Shown one piece after another: positions 1 to 11,962 of a stretch of DNA of 64,000 nucleotides. How positions within the stretch are numbered: position 1 is the stretch's first letter; every line of letters begins with the position of its first letter. The notes beneath the pieces were generated by a model that was given only the letters and a program-made list of their open reading frames with translations, did no database searches and was not told the origin of the DNA. This stretch comes from Onchocerca volvulus (taxonomy: Eukaryota; Nematoda; Chromadorea; Rhabditida; Onchocercidae): the NCBI GenBank assembly GCA_000499405.2, contig HG738137.1, positions 19,120,603-19,184,602 on the forward strand. Reading direction: 5' to 3'. The position numbers and the translations under genes are program-made.

Positions 1-749
1 ATCATTGTTTGGATAAATAAAGGGCCATAACTTACTGTTTATTTCTTGCTAATATAAAAATTAGTAGCCAAGGGAAAGAATGGAAGAAAGACAAATAGAA
101 TTTCAAGGCATTGAGGCATCGAAAAAAAGTCTGTTTTAAATTGAAAATTGTCGCAATTAAACAACTTTTCTTTCACTAACACTCTTATGGAAAATAATAT
201 ATATGCCAGCAGATTAATAAAAAACCAGACGAAGCACAAATCAGACTAGCTGTCATCGAAAAAAAAATGCTTGCTATTTCTAATTTTCCATTAAAATGAG
301 ATAAATTATTTTCACCTCTTGCATCCTGAACATACAGAACAGCTGCGAACAAATGCATGAATTGGAAATCGAAACTCTTAGAAAACAAATTCAGCCTCCA
401 TATGTAAAAAATAAAGGAAAAAAGATCTCCAATCAATGAAATACCACCGTATTTTTTCACAATTTGCAAAATATAGCTCAATTATTAAATGATTTCGGGA
501 AGTACAATGCTATATGATGATTAAACTTAATTTTAATTGATTTCTTAAAAAAAAAAAAAAAAAAACAAAATTCTTGCACATTGACAGCAATGCTGCAATC
601 GCTTGTCTGATTTTGTTTCTGCTCAAATAACTTCAAAATTTATTTTGAAATAACTGTGGAAGTCTTCCTACAAAATTCACTGGTATCAAACATTGATTTA
701 TTAATCCCTTACTTGTGATCATTCAGTCAAAGTCATGCAACAAACTTAC

Positions 750-1356
750 CTTTCTCCAATTCTTTTTTGAACCTCTTCCCATTGATATGCCTTAAGAGAT
801 CATCTGGATCCTTCGCAATGATTTTCATAGTAACCTTGCAACCGAATTCATGGGGACTAAAGATAAAGATTACAGGTCTCATAATGAAATTAAGTGATTT
901 ACAATATGAAGAAAAAAATCAAATCAAAACTAAATTCGAAATCAATGTCGTTTTAGATCAAACTAGATTTCTTGCAAGTATGTAAAAACGAAAGAAAAAA
1001 TACCCAATATCATCGAAATATTCCCCATATTCCTTCATAATTTCATGTATTCTCCATGCATGAACAAATTTTGATGTCTTAACGTAATGGTCAAGTTGAT
1101 CGAAACGTGGTGGAATCTCATGTCCTGTTAATGTACATCGCAACTGCAAAAAAACCCTATTTCTCCAGAAGTACAAAAGTAATTCGGTTCAGTTAATTAC
1201 TTTCAATAAAGCAATTTTGTTAGGTTACTGCGATAAATAGTAAATTAGTACTAATAATTTTCAAAAATCAAAACAAAATTTAAAACAAACTTTTTTCCGT
1301 TCGTCGTACTCGAAGACAGGATATTGATCCAAAAGACATTGCAACTCTTTGGTCAT
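750..1356 (-). CDS. SURF2: SURF2-like protein, 5' part, three exons (3' end not resolved)
   Basis: Exons on the minus strand: 1356-1291, 1143-1004 and 856-750, joined in phase (0, then 2, ending in phase 1). They give about 104 residues. The order of landmarks matches the surfeit locus 2 family: a short N-terminal helix, then LRCTLTGHEIPPRF (exon 2), then a segment containing CKVTMKII and LLRHINGKRFKKEL (exon 3). Family members are nucleolar proteins of poorly defined function. The start ATG lies four bases after a TTTCAG, which could be a spliced-leader acceptor. The family usually has a further acidic and lysine-rich tail of about 100 residues or more. I could not find a convincing fourth exon in 1-749, so the gene either continues off the left edge or has short exons I missed. 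It is divergent from the PheRS alpha gene. Confidence 0.75.
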
Positions 1357-2932
1357 TCTTCTGAAACAATAATGAATGATATATAAATTGTCCACTACCC
1401 AAAGAGTACTTCATCATTACAATCCGAAAACCCCTCATATTCACCAATACCTATACCGTCAGGACAATCCCATATGACAGAAGTTTCAGTGTTCAATTTT
1501 CACGGACCATATAAATTCACGCGTAAGTGATATGCGAGAGTTGCTATTAACGTTGCGGCGTGATGCTTGTAAGTTTTTATATTCGTAGAGACGAATCTGA
1601 TTATTTACATTGTATAGTGAAGAACAATTCTGTTGTGTCTTTACCGAAAATATGCCTGAGTTGCATAGTATAACTATTGTTCTATTCATTACGAGTTAAA
1701 TAAGTTGGTAATATTCAACACATAACACGCAAACTGTTCTCTGTCAACTATCCTTAACTCATAAACTATCATTATGTATGTTAACTATTCTTAACACGTA
1801 ACACGTAAACTGTCATTAACACGTAACAGACCTTTTCGAATAATTTTCTGCTTCGGTAATATTAGGTACTAATGTCTTTTGATTCCTTAACAGTTCTTGT
1901 TGTACGGATATTCCAGTTTGCTGAGATAATCCGAAAAAGTAACTAGTACTGACGATAAAAATAATATTCATATGAGGTAGTAATTAAATAGATCTTTGGT
2001 TAATTCTGTAAACGTTTAATGTGTTCAAAATATCGAAATGATATGCGTTGATTTATATTCCATGAGCTGCAATTATTGGATTAAAAATGGCTGATTGATG
2101 TTAAAGAATGAATCGATTTAATTCATTCATTGGATTTTACCTTTTTTTCTTCACAATTTGACTGGAAATGATATGAAAATATTTGAAAAACTGGAAATAT
2201 TTTAAAAACTTCTTTCAATTTCTTCACCTTTTAATTTCGAAAATGCTCTTTACTTAATAACCAGTTTGTTGTGATCCCAGTTTCGCATCTAATGATAAAA
2301 CTATGTGTAGCAGATTTTATCAGTAGCATATTTTGTTTATTCATCGACTAATTTGCTTAATTGCTTTAGTTCGTATCTGATTGTCAGCTAAGATTTTCCA
2401 TCCATTTGTTCTTCTCATTTCAGTTAATTCTGTTCTTAATTAGTTTTCTACTATCCCTATCATTTTTCCTCATTGGAAAAACATTTGTGATAGGTTTTAT
2501 TTCAGTCATAAAATGAATAATTAGGAGAAGTGACACTGTTAATTAGCTGCCAAGATTTTGTTAAATTTAGTTCCATCAAATAAAGAATGTTCTTTCTTCA
2601 CCTCGAATCTTTATAAGTGAACTGGTTTTAGCAGAAGTCGAAAAATTCAGTTTTGAAAAATTGTATTTCATTTTTTCGTCTTGATGGTGAAGTCAGACTC
2701 TAAAAAATCAAATTACATAGTCGAATTGTGACATCTGAAGAGTTGGAAAATGATTTAATGATTTCCAATAGTCGTATTTTCCCTGAAAATTATGATTTCC
2801 TAAGGTCATTGTTACTTTAGAACTGAATGAGAGATTCGTAAATAAATTTTACTGCATGCATATATATATTTTCTACATTAGTATCGATATCGGTTTGAAA
2901 TTGCAATATTTAGATTAGTGCAGGAATTGTGA
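1357..2932. other. Intergenic region between divergent SURF2-like and PheRS alpha genes
   Basis: About 1.6 kb without a supported gene. It probably carries both promoters. Around 1700-1830 there is a cluster of degenerate short repeats built on the words aacacgtaaca and taaactgtc. No conserved RNA gene was recognised. Confidence 0.6.
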
Positions 2933-3438
2933 ATGGAGAAATGGAATCCTCAATTGCTTAACGACCATTTAGCAAATTTCAGCTACATCGGAGAGTACGT
3001 TGAAATCGATTTACTTATTGTTGTCGTCTAAATTAATTCAAAAGCTTGCGACTTGTTTTTCATTATCGTTAGGAAATTAGTCTTGTTATCATTTCTGAAA
3101 AGTTCTAAATGCAGGGAGAATGTTTCAAATGCACATATCTTGTGGCTTTACACTGTTGCAGTTCGTTGTAGCATAATTCATTTATTTTTCATTTGTAATA
3201 TGAAGATTTATGCATTGCAGAATTAATAGTGATCATTCTTTATTGCTGATCACTCTTTCTTTTTGTCATTTTTACTGACAGAAATTCAACAATATCTAAG
3301 GTAAAAATATTTCAGATATTCACCGTGTGATATCGACTGGACCATATACAGGAAGTTTGCTTCAGAAATAATAAATCCTATCAAATATCCACATTTTCAT
3401 CGCTGGCTGAATCATCTGAAGTTTCTGGAAAAAACAAT
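2933..3438 (+). CDS. eEF1B-beta-like GST-type N-terminal module, two exons upstream of PheRS alpha
   Basis: Exon A 2933-2994 starts with ATG, directly preceded by an in-frame TGA, and ends at a good donor (gtacgt) in phase 2. Exon B 3316-3438 follows a ttcag acceptor and ends at gtgaga, again in phase 2. Together they encode about 61 residues. The landmarks LLNDHLANFSYIGEYSPCDID and, near the end, HFHRWLNHLKFLEK match the N-terminal GST-C-like domain of eEF1B beta/delta (pattern LNDYLA..SYI.GY.PS..D, then RWYNHI). No acidic region or eEF1B exchange-factor domain follows. Instead, the next acceptor in the correct phase is at 3740, which opens into the PheRS alpha frame. The module could be the true N-terminus of PheRS alpha, a separate truncated gene, or a decaying eEF1B fragment. 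The similarity is clear; the fusion is an inference. Confidence 0.6.
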
Positions 3439-3795
3439 GTGAGATCTGAATTTATTTTTTCTGTTTATTAAACTAGATCAGGAACGCTCACATAAAAACT
3501 ATTGTACTTATTTACATGAAAAGCATGGGAATGGAAGTGAACTGCGAAAAAATCTTCTATATTTGGAAATTATTAATGAAGTCACACTAGTTTTGTCATT
3601 TTACTCATTAAACCTTTCATCAGCAATATCATATTTGAATTTTGAATTGGAACTCAAAAACATTAGTGGCATTAATTTCTGTCTTCATTATGCTCAGTAG
3701 TCAATCTTAATACTTTTCTTGGTTATGCATGCTATTATAGCTCTCTGTCTGATACTTTTGAAACGTCGTTATTGAACGGTGTTTATGAAACCAGA

Positions 3796-6700
3796 ATGCC
3801 ACCATCGGGTATCGAAGACGCAGGGGATGCCAGTTTATCTCAAAATTTATTGCATCGTCTTGAAAAGTATCATCAGTTCGACACTTTTGAATATGCCACA
3901 ACTACCGGAGAAGATCATCAAAAAGTAGTGGGTGCTGTAAAAAGTTTAGAAGCAGTTGAAAAGGTTTGTATTATTGGAGTTCCTTTTTATTTAGCTACTA
4001 TATCAATCTTATTATCTTTTATACTCAATAAATAAGATGATTTGTCACACCTATTACATTCATTGATCATTTCCAAATTGCATTCATGGTTCTTTGCATA
4101 GCTAGTGGAAACGGAAGAAAGAGTTTCAAAAACTTTGGAATTAACAGTTGAAGGAAGTGAAATGGTTGAAAATGGTTCTCATGAAGCGAAAGTTTTTTCA
4201 TTTATTGGACCAAATGGAATCGATCAGACGGAATTATTGGTAACTATTTCGATATGTCTATTTAATTATGAATATGTTTTGATTTCTAAGATATTGATGA
4301 AATCATTCATAAGCGTGTTTATGTTATTAAAAATTGAAAGTACTATTTAATGATAATATTTATATCAAGGTAATTTTACGTAATCTCTGACACTTCCAGT
4401 GAAATAATGTTATGCTTTAAAAATAATTTTGTTTACAGAAGCTGCCTTTCGGTAAAGTGGGAATAAGTAAAGCAATAGCATCCGGATGGATTGCTATTGA
4501 TAAAACTGCTGGAACAGTACGTTTAGTGCGAAAAGTTGAAACAATCAAGGATAAGGTGCAAAGTGAACTCAAAATGATTTCCGAAGGGAATATGCAAAAA
4601 CTGGATACGAAAACTGTAACAGAATTGAAGAAGAGAAAATTGGTGACAGAGATGTAGGTTTTTTAATTGTAGTACTAACAGTGTTTTCTATTGTTTTTGT
4701 TTTATATCCATAATCTGGATTAAGTTTTCTCTAATTATGCAACGATTCCGCAATAATAATCAAGTCCAAAAGAAAAGGAATAATTAACTTGGACATCAGG
4801 GTCACGACCAAATTTAAAATTTGTGATCAATTATAGGGTAGATTAAATGTACTGTGTTTTAAATCGTGCAAAAGAAGTGATGAAGAAAATTATAAAAAGC
4901 AAAATAAAGAAAAAAAAAATTTAATTCGTCATTTTACCATTAATTTATGCATTTTTATGCAATTCATTTAAGCTTTTCATTACTGAACAAGAAAGTTTAA
5001 ATCACCAATGACTACTATTATCATTGTTTTGTTGTACTTGAACTTTTTCAGTAGCATCAAAAGTTATTTGGTCAAAAAAGGTTCAGCATTTTCGACAGTT
5101 TTAAATAAGCCAGAGGTTGATCTCACTGCAGATATGATTAACAAGTAAGTAGAATTCTGATGATGAAGTATTCATATTAGTTCGTTTTTAAGCGACAGCT
5201 CAGTCTGTGGTAATTAAAAGGCATATATTAAGACAGAAAATGGACTTAATATGCTTGAAAAATGTAAGAATTCATTTATTTTTGCAGCAATTCATGGAGG
5301 AAAAAGACGTTTAAGAAATATAACTTTCATGCCTTAGGCATGATGCCAACCGGTGGCCATCTGCATCCGCTTATGAAAGTGAGGAATGAATTTCGGCAAA
5401 TTTTTTTGCAAATGGGATTCGTTGAAATGCCGGCTAACAAGTGAGATATAGTTTAAATTTGTTTGAAAGCTGGACTGAAATTTTAACAGGTTTATCTTTG
5501 TGCTTTTTTTCCAGATTGTAATCATTTTTCCTTTTTTTCATTTCATTTTGTAATGGCTGTTCTGTAGTTGGTTTACTCTGCCTCTGTATTGGTAAAAAAA
5601 TTTTAGTACTCATTTTATTTTTTGAGATATGTCGAATCTTCTTTTTGGAATTTCGATGCTCTATTTCAACCACAGCAACATCCAGCACGTGATGCTCATG
5701 ATACTTTTTTTCTATCAGATCCAGAAAAAAGTTTCAATTTCCCGGAAGATTATTTGCAGCGAGTTAAGAAGATTCATGCTGAAGGTGGATATGGTTCTAA
5801 GGGGTAGGTTTTAATTATAAATTTTTTTGACAATAACGAAATTCTAAATGATAGTTATGAAGTTCGAGGTTGAAGTTCAAAATTTCTTCTAAAATTGATT
5901 ATCGATCAAACAAAATTATGTTGATTGAAAAAAAAAAAAGGATTTGAAAATTGTGACATGATAAGGAAATAATGTAAATTAATATAAAAGTGAGTAAATT
6001 TAAGTATAATTGAACTGGAAAAATTGTTGTAATTTCATTTATCTAATTCATATTTTCTTTTAATTTTAACAGTCTTATCGAAAAAAATAAAATATAAATA
6101 CTTTATTTTATCCATATTAATGATCGGATTTTTTTTTCCAATCACTTTGTTTTAGTTATAACTATGATTGGAAATTGGAAGAAGCTCAAAAAAATGTTTT
6201 ACGGACCCATACAACTGCTGTCAGCGCTCATCAGTTATATAAGCTCGCTAACGAGGTTTTTATTTTTGCATCATTTCATTAGATCATAAAGGCCGAACTC
6301 AAGAATGGCAAGGTTATGAAGTGAAATGAATCTGGATTAGATAAGCTGCTATTTACTTGAAGTGCAGCATAAATCTGTATGGCTTTCTGGTTTTATCGAA
6401 CAATTTTGGAATTATACATCCAAAGCAAAATTTCACATCGGTAGAATTATCTCTTTAATTTATTTTTATTTTAGGGATTCAAGCCTACAAAAATGTTTAG
6501 TATCGACAGGGTTTTTCGAAATGAAACGCTGGATGCAACACATTTGGCTGAATTTCATCAGGTTTATTAACTTAAAAAATCCGATTCTAACATGCAGACT
6601 TTCTTCACAATTCTCTAAAAAAAAAAAGCAATATTTTCAATTGCTAATTTTCTAGTTATTAATTAATTACTAGTTTCAACTATTAATCATTTTGCTGTTT

Positions 6701-7461
6701 TGCTTAATTCTATTTTTATGTTTAATTCTATGATCTATCTCAGCTTTTTTGTTTTTTAGGTCGAAGGTGTTGTGGCCGAAAGGAATTTGACACTTGCTCA
6801 TGTTATGGGTCTTTTCACCACATTTTTCCAAAAATGTGGTAAGCTTCAATTCAAGGGTCTTTTTGATCTTTTAATTTATGTTTTTTATTTCATCACCCAA
6901 ATGACAAAAAAAAGATACAATTATCTTTTTTATCCAGGTAATTTGAATTTTAGAATGGGAAGGTCACCTTAATTTTGTAATTTCAGGTATTACAAATCTT
7001 CGTTTCAAACCTACCTATAATCCTTATACGGAACCATCGATGGAAATATTTGCCTTTCACGAAGGATTAGGAAAGTGGGTAGAAATTGGCAATTCGGGTA
7101 TGTTCCGCCCTGAAATGTTGTTACCTATGGGTTTACCAGCTGACGTGAACGTTGCGGGCTACGGATTGTCCCTAGAAAGGTCTGCTTTTCTTCATCTTTG
7201 CGTATTCATATCCTCAGCCATTTCATTTCACTTCGATAAATAACTGCAGCGACATTTGACTGCTTCTCTTAATTCATATCAGAATTTTATCTTGACTACT
7301 AAATTAGCACACTTTTATGAAAATTTATAATTTTTCAAAAGAAATTTTACAGGCCAACAATGATTCGTTATGGCATCGATAATATAAGAGATCTGTTTGG
7401 TCCAAAAGTTGATTTAAGAATGATTTATGAAAATCCAATATGTTATCTTGATAAAAATTGA
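3796..7461 (+). CDS. FARSA: Cytosolic phenylalanyl-tRNA synthetase alpha subunit
   Basis: Charges tRNA-Phe in the cytosol as an alpha2-beta2 class II enzyme. Exons: 3796-3963 (or 3741-3963 if fused upstream), 4102-4239, 4439-4653, 5052-5144, 5288-5440, 5627-5803, 6156-6255, 6475-6561, 6760-6838, 6987-7179, 7353-7461. All phases agree. The product is 503 residues from the ATG at 3796, close to the human subunit (508), or 583 with the upstream module. The N-terminal DNA-binding-fold region ([11 protein letters not shown]) is followed by the catalytic core: [19 protein letters not shown], motif 2 [16 protein letters not shown], and motif 3 [13 protein letters not shown]. The exon at 5627 uses an unusual gag acceptor. 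AATAAA lies at 7462-7467, right after the stop. The start is open: 3796 fits the family, but the frame stays open upstream. Confidence 0.96.
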
Positions 7462-7467
7462 AATAAA
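7462..7467 (+). terminator. Polyadenylation signal of PheRS alpha
   Basis: AATAAA begins one base after the TGA stop codon, an unusually short distance that implies a very short 3' UTR. Confidence 0.5.
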
Positions 7468-9424
7468 TTGTTTTTTTTATTGAAAATTGCGACTATCGGA
7501 TAGTTTTTTCTGTTGGTTATGTTTTTATATCATGTAATAAGCAGCTGGCTTTATCAGTTATAAAAGCTGCTTTGTGATTAATTATATCCCAGATTTCAAT
7601 GTTTTTCAAACTGATTTCAAAATTTAATGTTTTCAAAAGCTACCATTCGCATGGTTTTCGAAAGGCTGTAAATTCGAAAGTCATTGCTTTGCATTCTCAC
7701 ATTATTGGATGAACAGAATAGATAAATTCTTAGAATGCTTTGAAATGAATATTTTTCTCTACTTTTTTTTGAACCCTAAAATTGTGACTTTTTTTTCATT
7801 CGATAGTCGTGCGATAGGAGGATTAATCTTTCATGAAAGGTTAAGTGGGTGTTCGATCCCTATTTCTAATTTTCGTCTTTTGGTATCTGAAGAAAAATTA
7901 TTGATTAAGTTTCGTCATGAAGCTGTTTTGTTTGTGCAGTTGAACAGCTTCCTAGGATTTTTGTGTGCTAAGAAGTATTGATAAAAGGCTTGACTTTTTC
8001 TTGCTTGTACAGTTTATTCTTTGAGTTAGTTGGAATTGCTAAGTTTAGAGGAACTGAAAATATGCTTCAAAATATACTGTCTCTTGCTGCAAGAGCTGTG
8101 AAAAATATTGTCCATGTAACTTGACAGAATATGGGAATACGAAGGATTGAATTTCTAAATTTCTGTTTCATCTTGTTCGGTTTTATTTTGCTTTCGTGTT
8201 GTTGCCAATAAAATTCCGTTATAATGCCGAGGTGTTTAATTGCTATTAGTTAGCCTGATCGCTTGGGGAAGTATCTTTATCATACTTTTTTTTTTTCTTT
8301 TTCTTTTTTAAGTCTCTAAATTTGCTTTCTTTGTGAAGAAATTCCATTTTTCAGTGAAGTGATTGACGAGGAGCGATGAGAATTCGGTAACCAAATCTGC
8401 ATCTCCTATTGATGTAAGTGCATCATCCGGTTGCAGGAAATGTATATGATTATTCATGATGGCATATCATCCATTAATATTACGAATGTATATGATTCTG
8501 TTACCTAAGAAACTAGAGTTTTAAGTATTTTTTCAGGAATTACATTTAGTAATGACATAAGTAGATCTATTGAAAATGAGAGTTTTTTCTGACAGTCGGT
8601 ATATTGTACTTGGAAATTCAGATACTGTAGAATCGAACCTGCGAGACAATTTATTCCTCTTTTTAATTGCCTCTTCAATAATATGAAAAAACTGATAATT
8701 AAAACAGTGAAGTAGGAAGTTGCTTATTCCAGGAGTTTTTGCAGTATGGTTGTATTCTGATAGAAGTTTCTTCAATTTTTCCGAATAATGCTCTTGTTGA
8801 TCAGTTTTAAGTGTTTTGAATCGCAATTTTTATGGACCAAAATGTGATGATACTTTTTTGATCTGTTTAAAGCTTCGAAGTATTACTATAAGTAGATCGT
8901 ATTCCACCATTCAGTGATTACGACTTTCCATCTTTCTTGAAATGTCAGATTGAATTTTGTAAAAATTTAATGAAATATACTACGTTTTAAAGGACTTTTT
9001 TAAATATAACCGATTATCGATTCTCGCTTTAAGGCAGAATTATTGGTGGAGTTATTGAGGAGTATTTACATTTGGGCTTTGGCTTTTTATATTTTGACTT
9101 TCTTGGTTGAAAAGTGATCAAAGAAAAGACAAGTATACGGTAAGTTGCTTCAAATTAAAAATAAAACATGTATATAACACTTTATAATATGATATCGATA
9201 TATTTTGAACTCTTGCTCTTGATTTTGCCATTTGAGGTTTTCCTGTTGTGTGTTGCTAATGCTACCGAATTCCGATCTCTGATGAATGTTTTTTTCTCCA
9301 TTTTTAGAGTGACCTTAAACTATCTAGATGACTTTAGAAAGTGTTGTGAGGGAAATTATTTTTACCAATGAATATTTTCAACAAAAGTTATCATTTTGGT
9401 TTTTTAAAGGACAGCTTTTAGGGT
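7468..9424. other. Intergenic region between PheRS alpha and PARL with weak exon-like pieces
   Basis: About 2 kb. One stretch, about 8022-8124, reads in frame after a ttctttgag as roughly 30 codons ending in TGA and contains LAARAVKNIVHV, but no partner exon or family was recognised. A 97-codon minus-strand frame without any ATG covers 8533-8826. Neither is called as a gene. The PARL promoter and spliced-leader acceptor should lie at the right end. Confidence 0.4.
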
Positions 9425-11962
9425 ATGCTGAGCACTCTTATGAGATGCTCCTGCAAATTAACTACGAAATCTCCGAAGTTGGTGTTTTTCCAACCAGTAA
9501 GAAGTCGTTTCGGATCGAACAAAAAAGAAAAATATCGGCGACGAACTGATGAATTTAAAGAGAATATAGAACAATCGAAACAGAAATTACCATATCAGGA
9601 AGATATAATTCCGCTCCGTCCATTGAGAGATTTATATAAAGCATTCGGCTTTACTGTTGGTGTATGTCAAGTTTTGTATTTAATGTAAATTTTTTTGCCA
9701 TATTTTTATGGATTTCAGTTGCATGACATTAGACAGCAGAATCAAAATGAATATCATTATGAAATATTTTCCAGTATATTAAGAGGGCATTAATCTTTAC
9801 GTGGAGTATGCATTGTCTTTACTATTTGAGCGAATGCTTAGACTCATAAATCTTTTTAATATAAGTTCTACTTATATCCTAAATTTGATATAAGTAGGAA
9901 ATTTGGTTGTCAAAATCTAGTCATTTTTATGATTCTGCAAATTTAAATGTATACCGTTGTCAATCAGAAGTTCTTGATTATAATTTTTATCATTTTCTTA
10001 TTGTTCAGGTGGGAGTTATATCATTTGCGGTGGCTGCAATATTTGATCTTAAAAGATCCAACAACAGGTACGTTTTAAATTTCCTGAAATTTTTCTTTTT
10101 TGTGCATGTGCAACAAAAAATGATATTTTTCATTTTGAATGCAGTCATAATAGACTGATGCTGAAACATATCTAAAATATTCAAGCTTCCATTAACATCA
10201 TCGTTGCCGTCTTGAAAAAAAATGAATGAAAAACCAGGATGCCATTTATTTCTCATTTATGTTGGCACTATTAAATACCAATTGTTTGTTTTGATTTCAT
10301 TGCAGTTTTATTTTAAAGTCTTAACTTTCAGGTGGCGTGAAATTTACGAGGTGTTCAGTGTGAGGTATAAGGAAACCAAGAATCATTTCTCTAAATATCG
10401 TCGACTTCGAGATGGTGTCAAGTGCACTTTTGTACTTGTTGGCATAAACATGATGGTGATGTTGATGTGGGGGATCAAATCTTGCCAGCTGTTTATGTGG
10501 AGATGGTTTACAAATAGTTTTGCTTCAAGTTTGTTTATGTTTTTTCGTCAGTAATATGAGTTTTAAAACCTATAGATATTCCGTTTGGGCTTTAGACTTT
10601 TTAAATTAACGAAAAATTTTTTTATATCCTCATGAAATTGACCCAGTTATTTTAAAACATGTTCTTTGGTATTATTTTTATGATTACATTATCATCAATT
10701 CTTATTTTAACTCATTTAATTTTCTTGTAATTGTGCGTAAAGTAGATCCTCTTATTAATATTTGCTCGATTAGTTTTTTTTTTTTTGGCTGTACCGATAA
10801 TCCCAAATCTTTGACAAATAATTTTAGTTTCAACATTAAATACATATTCATTTTTCCAGTGAAATTACTTTTTTTTTTTTTTTTAGAAGCTTTGTGTCTT
10901 CCAATGGTATTAAGTGCTTTCTCTCATGCGAATATGCTACATCTTGTGCTGAATATGTATGTGCTGAACACATTTGCTCCTGTTTCCATCGACTCTTTTC
11001 TTGGCATTGAACAGGTTGAGATGAAATGATTAAATAACTTCTCATTTTTGCCTTCATAATGAATCACTGATCAATCCATTTTATTTAGAGTAATGTTTTT
11101 ATTCAGAATTATGTCTTTCTACTTATGGTTAATGAAAGTCTGATATTTTTGAATATATTTGTATTTACAGTTTTGGGCTTTCTATATAACAGCCGCTGCA
11201 GTCTCATCATTAGCTGGAATAACGCATAAATATATAATAAGAACGAATCGACGAGCTCTTGGAGCTGTCAGTTTTTCTGCTTTTACCATTCCTAATATTT
11301 TTGTTCCACTAAAGGACTTTAAAAAAGTCTGACGCACACTTATGTTGTTTAAACTGAAACTTTGCAATTTTAAGAGTGGTGCAATAATGGCGCTATTGGT
11401 ATATACTTGCATGAAATTGCCAGATGCAAGACTGAAAATTGTTTTTGTACCACATTTTGATTTCTCAGCAAGGTCGGCTGTGAGCGGAATGATTGCTTTT
11501 GACCTCATATGTTTGCTCCTCGGTTTCAAAATGTTCGATCATGCAGCACATTTAGGGGGATCACTTTTCGGATTGTATGTTTGCACTGTATTTATCAACT
11601 TCTCGAGCAGTAATAAAAATTTTTATGAATTGATATAAGTCACGTAGATTTTGTGAACAATGATGAATGGCATCTGTGGGATTTCGGTGATTCTAAAATA
11701 AAGCAGAATTCGTTATCTTGCTTCGTTTTAAATAATGAAATTCTATGCAACTAGGAATCTTACCTTGCTTTTTTAAAACGGACGTTATGTTTTCTTAATC
11801 TGTTTGTAATAATGTTGTAGATTCTATGGTATGTATGGCCAGCATCTTATCTGGAAGAAATATGGCGACGAAATACTTAAATTATGTGGTCTAAGTGCAG
11901 AGAAAAGGCGAGACGTGGAGCGATCACGACGAAGTCGAAGTACTCCGCCTCGTCGTTCATGA
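9425..11962 (+). CDS. PARL: PARL-type mitochondrial rhomboid protease
   Basis: An intramembrane serine protease of the mitochondrial inner membrane; PARL relatives act in mitophagy and mitochondrial quality control. Exons: 9425-9661, 10009-10067, 10332-10528, 10887-11014, 11171-11266, 11375-11574, 11821-11962, giving 352 residues. The N-terminus is rich in Arg, Lys and Ser and low in acidic residues, as in a presequence. Then come FTVG, the TM-flanking FASKALCLPMVLSAFSH, and the catalytic pair: Ser240 in GASGA and His298 in FDHAAHLGG, 58 residues apart exactly as remembered for human PARL. The Ala-Ser step of GASG is split by intron 5. The C-terminus (RRDVERSRRSRSTPPRRS) is a basic RS-like tail. 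The start ATG follows a tttag that could accept a spliced leader. Confidence 0.93.
9866..9900. repeat. Short inverted repeat in PARL intron 1
   Basis: Arms ttctacttatatc and gatataagtaggaa, with an 8-base AT loop. It sits in the 347-base first intron of the rhomboid gene. No function can be assigned. Confidence 0.5.

Noticed and set aside
185..481. 98-codon minus-strand frame as the 3' part of SURF2
   Set aside because: A possible acceptor at ttcgcag gives the right phase, but the encoded sequence is hydrophobic and unlike the acidic, lysine-rich SURF2 tail.
1973..1981. let-7 seed-like word tgaggtagt
   Set aside because: The following bases do not match let-7 family members and no complementary arm within 70 bases would form a precursor hairpin.
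8533..8826. 97-codon minus-strand open frame between PheRS alpha and PARL
   Set aside because: It contains no ATG, has no recognisable family and no clear splice partners. A gttcgattc word inside it also failed as a tRNA T-arm because the stem does not pair.
11182..11529. 115-codon minus-strand frame over PARL exons 5 and 6
   Set aside because: Antisense shadow; the plus strand carries conserved rhomboid motifs.
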